From: VGMD01 sp964552055
GTDB lineage: Bacteria; Chlamydiota; Chlamydiia; Chlamydiales; 2-12-FULL-49-11
Assembly: GCA_964552055.1 (NCBI GenBank)
Contig: CAZKFL010000006.1
Location: 1-64,000 of the forward strand
Direction of reading: 5' to 3'
DNA length: 64,000 bases
The position numbers and the translations under genes are program-made. The notes beneath the pieces were generated by a model, which searched no databases, was not told the DNA's origin, and saw only the letters and a list, made by a program, of their open reading frames with translations. Positions 1 through 8,158 of this stretch are shown here, in pieces. Within the stretch, counting starts at the first letter, position 1, and each line of letters starts with the position of its first letter.

Positions 1-47
1 GCAACATAAGCTCATTTTCAAAAAAAAATTATATTTATGAACATATT

Positions 48-62
48 TCCCACCAATTCCCA
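48..62 (-). promoter_or_regulatory. Inverted MraZ-type box (TGGGA-N5-TGGGA)
   Basis: On the minus strand the sequence reads TGGGA, five bases, TGGGA. This is the spacing of the direct TGGGN repeats that MraZ binds in other bacteria. It lies about 150 bp upstream of mraZ and faces away from it, forming an inverted pair with the box at 192-206. Binding is inferred from the match only. Confidence 0.5.
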
Positions 63-191
63 CATTTTATTTTTTTAGATTAGGGTCTTAAGAATCTATT
101 GTTTGGGTGTAAATGTTTTTTTTAAATGTTGAGGGTGAGTGGTAGTTTTCACCAAAATTGCTTGCGAAGTTTGTGATCTGTTGTTAGTATG

Positions 192-206
192 TGGGAAAAT
201 GTGGGA
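192..206 (+). promoter_or_regulatory. MraZ box immediately upstream of mraZ
   Basis: TGGGA, a five-base spacer and TGGGA occur on the plus strand, ending three bases before the ATG at 210. MraZ is known to repress its own operon through TGGGN repeats spaced by five bases. The position suggests autoregulation of the division cluster. It also argues that the ATG at 210 rather than the in-frame ATG at 189 is the start, because the longer form would place the operator inside the coding sequence. Confidence 0.6.
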
Positions 207-209
207 ATT

Positions 210-743
210 ATGACAAAACCGTTTTTTAGTGGCTCTTATAGTGGGAAGTTAGATGAGAAGAACAGACTTGTTCTTCCTCAAGAACTCCGCTATCAGCTGG
301 TAGAAGATGGTAAGTTAGAGTTCACAATTGCTTTGAGTATGGGTGGATGTCTTGCAATTTATAAGAAGAGCGACATCACAGAAATGGTAGAAAGATTCAA
401 AAAAAAGCAACATATTGCAAAATTTCAGAAGTTTTTTACGCTGTTTTTTTCAACTCTTGTGGAAACAACTTGTGACAAAGTGGGACGAATTACTATCCCT
501 TCCGTTTTGAAAAATGGTGTGGGAATGAAAACGGAAGTGATGATTGCGGGCGCTATGAATAAAATAGAGCTTTGGCCGAAAGAAATATATGACAGAGATC
601 TTGCCAAATTTATTGGTGGCGAGGCAGATGGGGATTTACAAATGATGATGGAAGAAGCTTTTTCTCTGCTTGGAGATGAAGAAGAAGACAACCTTTTAGA
701 AAATGCAGTTGAAAGAGTTCAAGATGCTGTAGGTAAACTATGA
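210..743 (+). CDS. mraZ: MraZ transcriptional regulator
   Basis: DNA-binding regulator of the division/cell-wall cluster. The N-terminal half carries the AbrB-like signature FSGSYSGKLDEKNRLVLP, and a second degenerate copy with DKVGRITIPSVL follows near residues 90-105, as in the two-domain MraZ fold. The protein is 177 aa from ATG 210. Family members are near 145-150 aa, and the excess is an acidic C-terminal tail of roughly 35 residues. An in-frame ATG at 189 would add seven residues and overlap the binding boxes, so I prefer 210. The stop overlaps the start of rsmH by four bases, so the two are probably translationally coupled. Confidence 0.93.
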   Translation: MTKPFFSGSYSGKLDEKNRLVLPQELRYQLVEDGKLEFTIALSMGGCLAIYKKSDITEMVERFKKKQHIAKFQKFFTLFFSTLVETTCDKVGRITIPSVLKNGVGMKTEVMIAGAMNKIELWPKEIYDRDLAKFIGGEADGDLQMMMEEAFSLLGDEEEDNLLENAVERVQDAVGKL

Positions 744-1641
744 CAGCTCCTCATATTCCTGTAATGAAAGACGAAATGATTGAGTATTTTGCAGATGTTT
801 CTATTAAAGTTTTCTTTGATGGAACAACGGGCGCTGGTGGTCATGCAAAAGCAATGCTTGAAGCGCATCCTGAAATTGAAACGTATATTGCTTGTGATAG
901 AGATCCAATGGCTCTTGCGATAGCAAGGCAAAATTTAATTGCTTTCGAGCATAAAGTGAAGTTTGTACACGGAAACTTTCTTGATCTGGACAAGATGATC
1001 GCATCTGTTGGAGTGAAGAAAGTCGACGGTTTTTTTTTGACTTAGGAGTGTCATCTATGCAATTTGATGAAGATTTTAGAGGCTTTAGTTTTCAAAAAGA
1101 AGGCCCTCTTGATATGCGTATGGATCAGTCAACAGGTGTTACAGCTAAAGAAGTTGTAAACGGACTTTCGGAAGATGAGCTTGGAAGTATTTTTAAAGAC
1201 CTTGGTGAAGAAAGATTTTGGAGAAGGGGCGCTCGTGCAATTGCGTCTGCTCGCCGGATAAAGCCCATCACAACAACGACTGAACTTGCAGCAGTGATTG
1301 AGAAAGAAATTCCTAGAAAAGAGGGGATTCATCCAGCTACTAGAATATTTCAAGCTATCCGTATTTACATTAATAAAGAGCTTGAATCTATCGAAGGATC
1401 GCTTAAAAAAGCAATCGATGTTCTTGCTCCTGGTGGGAAAATTGGTGTTTTGAGTTTTCATAGTTTAGAAGATCGCATTGTAAAAAACGTATTTCGCGAT
1501 GCTGCAAAGTCCATTAAGGGTCTGGATAAAAAGCCACTTTTGGAACTTTTGACAAAAAAACCAAGAATTCCAACTCCTGGTGAAAGAAGAATTAACCGAA
1601 GATCAAGAAGTGCTAAGCTGCGTTTTGCAAAAAAAATATGA
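740..1641 (+). CDS. rsmH: RsmH 16S rRNA m4C1402 methyltransferase, frameshifted at a T9 run
   Basis: SAM-dependent N4-methyltransferase acting on C1402 of 16S rRNA (MraW). The frame from 740 has HIPVMKDEM and the SAM-binding segment DGTTGAGGHAKAML, then stops at 1045. The downstream frame continues with LGVSSMQFDEDFRGFSF, GARAIASARR, VLSFHSLEDRIVKNVF and RSAKLRFAKK, which are the expected C-terminal blocks. The two halves join perfectly if the run of nine T at 1030-1038 had ten, restoring GFFFDLGVSS. The gene is therefore complete except for one base. A sequencing error in the homopolymer, a true frameshift, or transcriptional slippage on T9 would all explain it. Its stop overlaps the next gene by ATGA. 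Confidence 0.9.
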
Positions 1642-2000
1642 AGAAGATGTTTTTTATACAAGTGCTTGCCTGCGCATTTTCCTGTGGAGGAGCTTTGTAT
1701 GCTTACGTCTCGCAGCAAAACGACCTAACGCGGATTCGGATTGAAATTCCCAGATTATCCCGTGATGTCCGTCATTTAGAGGAACAAAACTCAAGGTTAC
1801 GGTTTGAAATAGAGCGCTTTGAAAATCCAAAGCACCTGATGGAACTTGCTAAAAGACCAGAGTTTAGTCATCTCAAACATCCGTTATCATCTGAAATTTT
1901 TGTTCTTCATACTGAAGAAGAAGTCTTGTCTCCCACAACTGAAAAGACATTTGAGACAAGATCAAGGGCCATATTTATTGGCGCCATTCCTGACCGCTAA
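1638..2000 (+). CDS. FtsL-like division protein (CT271-type)
   Basis: Small bitopic protein of 120 aa: a hydrophobic segment at about residues 4-24 followed by a heptad-rich stretch (residues 28-65, with LEEQNSRLRFEIERFENP) typical of FtsL/DivIC coiled coils. It lies between rsmH and the transpeptidase gene, the usual ftsL slot. Sequence similarity to classical FtsL is always weak, so the call rests on size, topology and position. It overlaps rsmH by four bases and ends two bases before pbp3. It probably partners PBP3 in the septal membrane. Confidence 0.75.
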   Translation: MKKMFFIQVLACAFSCGGALYAYVSQQNDLTRIRIEIPRLSRDVRHLEEQNSRLRFEIERFENPKHLMELAKRPEFSHLKHPLSSEIFVLHTEEEVLSPTTEKTFETRSRAIFIGAIPDR

Positions 2001-2002
2001 AT

Positions 2003-3958
2003 ATGAATAAAAGATTTCGTTTTACATTCGTCGCGATATTTGTCTTCTTGCTTTTTACAGTACTCATCGGCCAATTTTATAAGATTCAAATTTTTGAGCA
2101 TGAAAAGTGGGTAGGCATTGCTAAAGGTCAGCATCAAACGACTATAAAGGAGCCTTTTAAAAGAGGGGTGTTTTATTCAAATACAACTCTTAAGTCGGGT
2201 CATTCCGAAGCAAATCAACCATTTGTAATAGATGTTTTGGCATATCATGTTCATATTGATCCTTATTTGATTCCGGAAAATTTAAAAATGGAGATGAGTG
2301 ATAAGCTTTGTGAATTGCTTAATTTACCATCAGAAATTTCGGCTCATTTTTATAAGAAGAGTCGTTATCGAAGAGTAGCAACCATGATCTCACCTCAGGA
2401 GAAGGAAATTGTAGAGTCTTTTTGGATAGACTTTGCAAGAAAGAAGAAGCTGCCAAAAAACGCTTTGTATTTTGTTCGGGATTATCAGAGAAATTACCCT
2501 TTTGGAAAAATGCTTGGTCAGGTCCTTCATACGGTAAGAGGTGAGAAGGATGAAAAGACGCATCAGGGAATTCCAACAGGCGGCCTGGAAGTTGTTTTTA
2601 ATAAATACTTAAGAGGAGAGGAGGGATCAAAGGTAATCTTGAGATCGCCTCGTTATGAGATTGATAGTGATTTATGTGAAGTTCCGCCTAAAGATGGGGC
2701 TGATGTTTACTTAACTATTAATCATATACTCCAAGCAATTACTGAAGAAGAGCTTGCAAAGGGTGTAAAGAAAGTTGGAGGCAAGGGCGGATGGGCAGTT
2801 ATGATGAATCCTTTTTCCGGCGAGATCTATGCAATGGCGCATTATCCCTTTTTTGATCCTTCTCATTACTCTGACTATTATAATGACCCTAAGAAGTTAG
2901 AAAACACTCGAATTAAAGCCATTACGGATTGTTTTGAGCCGGGTTCTACTATGAAAGCAATCACAATTGCCATTGCGCTGAAAGCAAATCAAGAACTAAT
3001 CAATCAGGGTAAAAAGCCTCTCTTTTCTCCAAAAGAGATGGTCAGATGCGATAATAATATGTTCCCTGGAAGAACGCAGCCACTCAATGATATTCGAAGT
3101 CATAAATATTTGAATATGTATATGGCAATACAAAAATCTTCCAATATTTATCCTGCAAGATTGATGCAGCATGTGGTTGAAACGCTTGGGCCCAGTTGGT
3201 ATCGAGATCAGTTAGTCAATGTATTTGGACTGGGAGAGAGGACTGGAATTGAGCTCCCTTATGAAAATGCGGGGATGGTTCCTGCTCCTGGAAAAAAATA
3301 TGCGAACGGTAGCTATCAATGGTCGCTGCCAACCCCATATTCTTTAGCAATTGGTTATAATTTGCTTGTTAATTCTGTTCAGATGGCAAGAGCTTTTTCT
3401 GTAATTGCTAATGGGGGATATCTTGTAAAACCAACGCTTCTTCGAAAAGTGGTTTCAAAGGATGGGGTGCTTCTTGATAATACATCGGCTTATCCAAAGA
3501 AAAAAGTTTTAGATAAGGAGATTGTAGATGAAATCATAAAAGCGATGAAGTTTACAACTAAACCGGGTGGATCTGCCGTTTTAGCTGATATTCCAGGCTT
3601 CACAGAAGCCGGAAAAACAAGTACATCGGAAAAATTAATTGGTGGTCAGTACTCTAAGACGAAGCATTTTTCCACATTTGTTGGATTTGCTCCTATAACA
3701 GAGCCAAAATTTGTTTTATTTATTGGGGTTGATGAACCGGAAAAAGTTTATAAGGCAGGTTTTGGTACGACACATTTTGGCGGTAAGTGTGCAGCGCCGA
3801 TTTTTAGAGAGATTTCAAAAAGATCTCTTGAATATTTAGGCGCACATCCGGATGATTGCTATGGATATCCAAAAGGCGACCCAAGGTCATGTATTCAAAA
3901 AGCCGACTGGACAAAAGAGGTAAATCAATTGGGTGAGCTCTATGAAAAATACAATTAA
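2003..3958 (+). CDS. ftsI: Septal class B transpeptidase PBP3 (FtsI)
   Basis: Monofunctional peptidoglycan transpeptidase of 651 aa, with an N-terminal signal anchor (residues 7-27), a dimerisation region, and a penicillin-binding domain from about residue 250. Active-site motifs are visible: S315-T-M-K (nucleophile serine), S379-S-N, and K538-T-S-T in the place of the usual KTG(T/S). The serine in the third position of the last motif is unusual. It lies between the FtsL-like gene and murE, as in C. trachomatis pbp3. The end overlaps the start of murE. The protein is longer than the E. coli enzyme (588 aa), as expected for the chlamydial form. Confidence 0.92.
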   Translation: MNKRFRFTFVAIFVFLLFTVLIGQFYKIQIFEHEKWVGIAKGQHQTTIKEPFKRGVFYSNTTLKSGHSEANQPFVIDVLAYHVHIDPYLIPENLKMEMSDKLCELLNLPSEISAHFYKKSRYRRVATMISPQEKEIVESFWIDFARKKKLPKNALYFVRDYQRNYPFGKMLGQVLHTVRGEKDEKTHQGIPTGGLEVVFNKYLRGEEGSKVILRSPRYEIDSDLCEVPPKDGADVYLTINHILQAITEEELAKGVKKVGGKGGWAVMMNPFSGEIYAMAHYPFFDPSHYSDYYNDPKKLENTRIKAITDCFEPGSTMKAITIAIALKANQELINQGKKPLFSPKEMVRCDNNMFPGRTQPLNDIRSHKYLNMYMAIQKSSNIYPARLMQHVVETLGPSWYRDQLVNVFGLGERTGIELPYENAGMVPAPGKKYANGSYQWSLPTPYSLAIGYNLLVNSVQMARAFSVIANGGYLVKPTLLRKVVSKDGVLLDNTSAYPKKKVLDKEIVDEIIKAMKFTTKPGGSAVLADIPGFTEAGKTSTSEKLIGGQYSKTKHFSTFVGFAPITEPKFVLFIGVDEPEKVYKAGFGTTHFGGKCAAPIFREISKRSLEYLGAHPDDCYGYPKGDPRSCIQKADWTKEVNQLGELYEKYN

Positions 3959-5387
3959 ACTAAAAAAACTCATCGATGGCCTTGATATCAAGGTTGTAAA
4001 AGGCACTAAAGATACTGATCTTGTTGGGCTTACGAGTAATTCCAAACAGGTTGCGCATGGATTTCTTTATATAGCTAAGCGTGGCAAAACACATGATGGT
4101 AATCAATATGTAACAGATGCTATTGCAGCCGGTGCAACAGCTATTCTAAGCGATCTTTATAATCCGTTTTTAGAAGGCGTAACTCAATTAATTACAAGTG
4201 ATACAAATTCCATGGAGAGCGTGCTAGCAGCTAGGTTTTATGACAATCCCTATGAAAAAATTTTTTTAATAGGGATTACAGGAACAAGTGGAAAGACGAC
4301 TACTTCGTATATGATCAGACATATCTTGGGAGATTCAGGGCTAATTGGAACGATTGAATCAATTATTGGCGACCATCGCATTAAAAGTGATTTAACAACT
4401 CCTGATTGTATAACTTGCTATAAGTTATTAAATGAGATGGTGCTTGCAAAGCTTTCAACAGGAGTTATGGAAGTTACTTCACATGCGTTATCCCAAAATA
4501 GGGTTGCTGGAATTTCTTATGACGTTGCTGTCTTTACAAATCTTACTCCTGAACATCTTGATTATCATAAAAACATGGATGAATATGCGAGTGAAAAGGC
4601 TAAACTTTTTTCTATGCTCAAACCAAATGGTACTGCAGTGATTAATTTTGATGATCCCTGGAATTCTTATATGAAAACAGATCATAAGATTGTGACTTAC
4701 GGGCTAAAAGAAGGTGCTGATTTTAGAGCAATTGATATTACAATGGATCTCACGGGAACTAAATTTACATTGCAGTTCTTAGGAGAAGAAGTAGTTATCA
4801 AAACACCGCTAATCGGAAGGTTTAATGTTTACAATACTCTCGCTGCAATTGCTACTTCATATCTCTATCACATAGAGATAAAAGACATTAAAAAGAGGCT
4901 TGCTACCTTAAAACCTATTCCTGGAAGATTGCAATCAGTTTCTTGTAAGGAAGGAGCTTTTGTTTTTGTAGACTTTTCTCATAAAACAGACGCATTAAAA
5001 AATGTTTTGGAAACGCTTTCTTCTGTAAAAAAAGGGAAGCTCATTACAGTATTTGGTTGTGGTGGAAATCGAGATAGTGAAAAAAGGCCTCTTATGGCTA
5101 AAGTTGCAGAAGATTATAGTGATCTTGTTATTGTTACTTCAGACAATCCACGAAATGAAGACCCGGATGAAATTATTAGGCAAATTCAAAAAGGATTTAC
5201 AAAAAAAACTTACGTAATTGAACTTGATCGAAAAAAAGCTATCGAGAGGGGGCTTTCTTTGCTGGAAAAGGGAGATACGTTATTAATTGCTGGAAAAGGT
5301 CACGAGACAAATCAAATCTTTTCAAATAAATCTATATATTTTGATGACGTCACTGTTGCGTATGAATTAGCAAATGCGGTAAGTTAA
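3942..5387 (+). CDS. murE: UDP-MurNAc-L-Ala-D-Glu:meso-DAP ligase MurE
   Basis: Cytoplasmic Mur ligase adding meso-diaminopimelate to the peptidoglycan precursor. It has the N-terminal substrate domain with LTSNSKQV, the ATP-binding loop GITGTSGKTTTS (about residues 108-119), central ligase blocks with TPEHLDYH, and the C-terminal DNPRNEDP motif, whose DNPR signature marks meso-DAP rather than lysine specificity. I choose ATG 3942, which is preceded by GGTGAG at a suitable distance. A GTG at 3933 would add three residues. The length of 481 aa is normal. The gene overlaps the end of ftsI by 17 bases. Confidence 0.94.
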   Translation: MKNTIKLKKLIDGLDIKVVKGTKDTDLVGLTSNSKQVAHGFLYIAKRGKTHDGNQYVTDAIAAGATAILSDLYNPFLEGVTQLITSDTNSMESVLAARFYDNPYEKIFLIGITGTSGKTTTSYMIRHILGDSGLIGTIESIIGDHRIKSDLTTPDCITCYKLLNEMVLAKLSTGVMEVTSHALSQNRVAGISYDVAVFTNLTPEHLDYHKNMDEYASEKAKLFSMLKPNGTAVINFDDPWNSYMKTDHKIVTYGLKEGADFRAIDITMDLTGTKFTLQFLGEEVVIKTPLIGRFNVYNTLAAIATSYLYHIEIKDIKKRLATLKPIPGRLQSVSCKEGAFVFVDFSHKTDALKNVLETLSSVKKGKLITVFGCGGNRDSEKRPLMAKVAEDYSDLVIVTSDNPRNEDPDEIIRQIQKGFTKKTYVIELDRKKAIERGLSLLEKGDTLLIAGKGHETNQIFSNKSIYFDDVTVAYELANAVS

Positions 5388-5391
5388 TAAA

Positions 5392-6084
5392 ATGATGAAA
5401 AAACTTGCTATCTTCCTTGTATTCTTTTTCTTTTCTTCCTGCTCTTCGAATAAAGTAACCGCACGAGCAACTTCTCCTGCATATAAGCATAAAGCGCATG
5501 AACAGAAAGTCCCCATGCATAAAAAGGAAAATGCTCCTCTAATTGTAATTGATGCAGGTCATGGCGGATTTGACCTAGGAGCACACAGTCAAACTTATGA
5601 AGAAAAAGAAATTTGCCTAAAAACAGCTTTATACTTAAGAAAATATCTTGAAAAAGCAGGCTATCATGTGATCATGACAAGAAGTCGTGATGAATACCTC
5701 CCTTTAAAAAAGAGAGCAGAGATTGCAAACCAGTCAAAATGTCAAATTCTAATTAGTATTCATTGTAACTCCGCAAAAAATACGAGCGCAAAAGGAATAG
5801 AGATTTTCTATACGCAAAAAACAGAACCTTGGCGTGCAAAAAAATCTAAACAGCTTGCACAAACCATCTTATCAAGCCTTTTATCTCAAACAGGAGCTGA
5901 TTCAAGAGGAATCAAAGAGGGTAACTTTTGTGTCATCAGAGAGACAAAAATGCCTTCAATCTTGATTGAAACAGGCTTTCTTACAAATGAAGAAGAGCGT
6001 AAGAAGCTCAATAACGACTTTTATTTAGATACTGTCGCAAAATCAATCACATCCGGTGTTGATCAATACTTCAAATCCTCCTAG
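5392..6084 (+). CDS. amiA: N-acetylmuramoyl-L-alanine amidase AmiA, lipoprotein
   Basis: Zinc amidase (Amidase_3 type) that cleaves peptide stems from peptidoglycan. The first 17 residues form a hydrophobic signal ending in SSC, a plausible lipobox, so the protein is probably lipid-anchored. The catalytic domain shows IDAGHGGFDLGA (first zinc His), a Glu in EEKEIC, ISIHCNSA (second zinc His) and ILIETGFLTN (catalytic Glu). At 230 aa it is a minimal amidase without an AMIN domain, as in chlamydiae. It follows murE by four bases and is the last gene of the cluster. In Chlamydia the homologue also has carboxypeptidase activity; whether this one does cannot be seen. Confidence 0.9.
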   Translation: MMKKLAIFLVFFFFSSCSSNKVTARATSPAYKHKAHEQKVPMHKKENAPLIVIDAGHGGFDLGAHSQTYEEKEICLKTALYLRKYLEKAGYHVIMTRSRDEYLPLKKRAEIANQSKCQILISIHCNSAKNTSAKGIEIFYTQKTEPWRAKKSKQLAQTILSSLLSQTGADSRGIKEGNFCVIRETKMPSILIETGFLTNEEERKKLNNDFYLDTVAKSITSGVDQYFKSS

Positions 6085-6100
6085 ACCCTTTTTTAAAGAA

Positions 6101-6230
6101 AAAAAGAATTTAGCAAGGATAGAAGGATAAAAACTAAAAAATTAAAAACCATGAGTTCATTATCAATAGGTTATGATGTTCTAATTGTTTCATCTTTCTA
6201 TCCTTTCATCCTTGCTAATTTGTCTTTTTA
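6101..6230. repeat. Palindromic intergenic repeat, family A, copy 1
   Basis: The left arm (TTTAGCAAGGATAGAAGGAT at about 6109-6128) and right arm (6191-6219, reverse complement TTAGCAAGGATGAAAGGAT) form a long imperfect hairpin, with an AT-rich centre containing AACTAAAAAATTAAAAA. Related copies occur at 8006-8158 and 52329-52464. It begins within 30 bp of the amiA stop, so it could end transcription. The rest of 6085-6395 shows no credible gene. Confidence 0.8.
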
Positions 6231-6395
6231 TTATGCACCCCTAGGGCTAAATTTATCTCTGATTCGACTTTTATAACCGATTTATTTTTTTTCAAATCTG
6301 ATATTTTTGAATTTTTGAAATTGCGTAAGATTTTAAGTATCAGCTTGTAAAATAAAATATGGAATATATATGTTGTTTGGGGCTATCTAAAGGTG

Positions 6396-6468
6396 CGTCC
6401 CCGGCGCGACTTGAACGCACGACCTGTCGCTTAGGAGGCGACCGCTCTATCCGCTGAGCTACGGGGAC
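6396..6468 (-). tRNA. tRNA-Arg (anticodon CCU)
   Basis: On the minus strand the acceptor GTCCCCG pairs with CGGGGAC. There is a D-arm (GCTCAGCGGATAGAGC), an anticodon stem GTCGC/GCGAC enclosing the loop CTCCTAA with anticodon CCT, and a T-arm GTGCG-TTCAAGT-CGCGC. The discriminator is G and is followed by CACC, so CCA is not encoded. It decodes AGG. It stands alone between amiA and gnd. Confidence 0.96.
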
Positions 6469-6522
6469 AAAAATGTGCATTTAATATATGCTAAAAGGAA
6501 TTTATAATGAAGGGGTGTTTTT

Positions 6523-7974
6523 ATGACTAAGGCAGATATTGGGGTTATTGGACTAGCAGTAATGGGGCAGAACCTTATTTTAAATATGAATGATCATGGG
6601 TTTGCTGTTGCTTGTTTTAATAGAACGTCTGCCAAGACAGATGAGTTTATGGCGGGATCTGCTAAAGGGACTAAAATTAAAGGTTTTACGCTATTAAAAG
6701 AGTTTGTTGGGAGCCTTCAAACGCCGAGAAAAATATTAATGATGGTAAAAGCTGGGCAGGCTGTTGATGATTTGATTGCCGAATTAGAGCCGTTTTTAGA
6801 GAAAGGTGATATCTTAATTGATGGTGGGAATAGCCATTTTGTCGATACAGAAAGAAGATGCAATGAGCTTAAGCCAAAAGGGTTATTATTTGTTGGTTGT
6901 GGGGTTTCTGGTGGCGAAGAAGGTGCAAGACATGGTCCATCAATGATGCCAGGTGGAGATCATGCTGCATGGGACTCAATTAAGGATATTATACAAACAA
7001 TTGCAGCTAAGACGCCAAATGGAGAGCCTTGCGCGGATTGGTTAGGTAGTGGTGGCGCTGGTCATTATGTTAAAATGGTGCATAACGGAATTGAGTACGG
7101 TGATATCCAAATCATTTGTGAAGCATACGATATTATGGGAAGAGTGCTTGGCTTAGATGATGCTCAGATGGCTGCAATTTTTAGAACATGGAATAAAGGT
7201 GAGCTCGATAGTTATTTGATAGAAATTGCCGCAAATGTCTTAGACTATCAAGATGTTGATGGTAAGTCTATTGTTTCAAAAATACTTGATAAGGCGGGTG
7301 CTAAAGGAACTGGTAAATGGACCACTGAGAGCGCATTAGAAGAGGGGATGCCCCTTACACTCATTGGAGAAGCTGTTTTTGCAAGATCGCTTTCTGCTCT
7401 TAAAGAAGAAAGGGTTAAACTTTCAAAAGTGTACAAAAAAAATCCAAGGCTTTTCACTTTAGAGAAGGATGAAGCAATTGATAATATTCGAAAGGCGCTC
7501 TACGCATCTAAAATTACTAGTTACGCTCAAGGTTATATGTTGATGCAAAGAGCAAGTGAGCATTATAAATGGGATCTAAATTATGGGAATATTGCCCTTA
7601 TTTGGCAAAATGGGTGTATCATTCGGAGTGTCTTTTTAACTAAAATTAAGGATGCGTTTGATCGTAATCCTAATCTACCAAACCTTCTCTACGATGATTT
7701 TTTTAAAAATGCAATTATCCGTTCATTAGAAGGTTTTAGAAAAGCTGTGATTCTTGCCGTAGAGCATGGCGTTCCAACTCCTTGTTTTAGTTCGGCTATT
7801 TCCTGGTTTGATGGTATTACCTCAGAGCGTCTTCCTGCAAACCTATTGCAAGGCTTACGTGACTACTTTGGCGCGCATACCTATGAGCGTACCGATAAAC
7901 CAGCTGGAACGTACTTTCATACCGATTGGACAGGACGTGGTGGCAAAGCTGCCTCCGGCTCCTACAACGCCTAA
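6523..7974 (+). CDS. gnd: 6-phosphogluconate dehydrogenase, decarboxylating
   Basis: Oxidises 6-phosphogluconate to ribulose-5-phosphate with release of CO2 and NADPH in the pentose phosphate pathway. Visible blocks are the Rossmann start GVIGLAVMGQNLILNM, the substrate motif LIDGGNSHF, VGCGVSGGEEGARHGPSMMPGG (in two overlapping parts) and the catalytic region GAGHYVKMVHNGIEYGDIQ (about residues 180-198, holding the catalytic Lys and the His-Asn pair), then the helical C-terminal domain with TGKWT. At 483 aa it has standard length. An AGGGGTG stretch precedes the ATG. It is followed by lepA on the opposite strand, matching the CT063-CT064 order. Confidence 0.97.
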   Translation: MTKADIGVIGLAVMGQNLILNMNDHGFAVACFNRTSAKTDEFMAGSAKGTKIKGFTLLKEFVGSLQTPRKILMMVKAGQAVDDLIAELEPFLEKGDILIDGGNSHFVDTERRCNELKPKGLLFVGCGVSGGEEGARHGPSMMPGGDHAAWDSIKDIIQTIAAKTPNGEPCADWLGSGGAGHYVKMVHNGIEYGDIQIICEAYDIMGRVLGLDDAQMAAIFRTWNKGELDSYLIEIAANVLDYQDVDGKSIVSKILDKAGAKGTGKWTTESALEEGMPLTLIGEAVFARSLSALKEERVKLSKVYKKNPRLFTLEKDEAIDNIRKALYASKITSYAQGYMLMQRASEHYKWDLNYGNIALIWQNGCIIRSVFLTKIKDAFDRNPNLPNLLYDDFFKNAIIRSLEGFRKAVILAVEHGVPTPCFSSAISWFDGITSERLPANLLQGLRDYFGAHTYERTDKPAGTYFHTDWTGRGGKAASGSYNA

Positions 7975-8005
7975 AAAGAAAAAAGATTCACCGCAGAGAA
8001 TAAGA

Positions 8006-8158
8006 AAAAAAAGAGTCTAGCAAGGATAAAAGGATGGAAGGATAAAAAAAACTAAAAAAATTTAAAAAGCGATTAGTTCAAAGGCAAGAGGTTTGGATGA
8101 TCTAATTTTTTCGTTTTTCATCCTTTTATCTTTCTATCCTTGCTAATTTCTCTTCTTT
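8006..8158. repeat. Palindromic intergenic repeat, family A, copy 2
   Basis: The arms at about 8016-8043 and 8119-8147 (TAGCAAGGATAAAAGGATGG against the reverse complement TTAGCAAGGATAGAAAGAT) enclose a centre sharing AACTAAAAAAATTTAAAAA and GATTAGTTCA with the other copies. It fills the space between the convergent gnd and lepA stops. A short TTCACCGCAGAG fragment of family B (7987-7998) lies inside the 3' gnd flank. Confidence 0.8.

Noticed and set aside
6101..6230. Family A hairpin as a riboswitch
   Set aside because: It lies downstream of a stop codon, occurs in several unrelated places and in both orientations, and has simple hairpin arms only.
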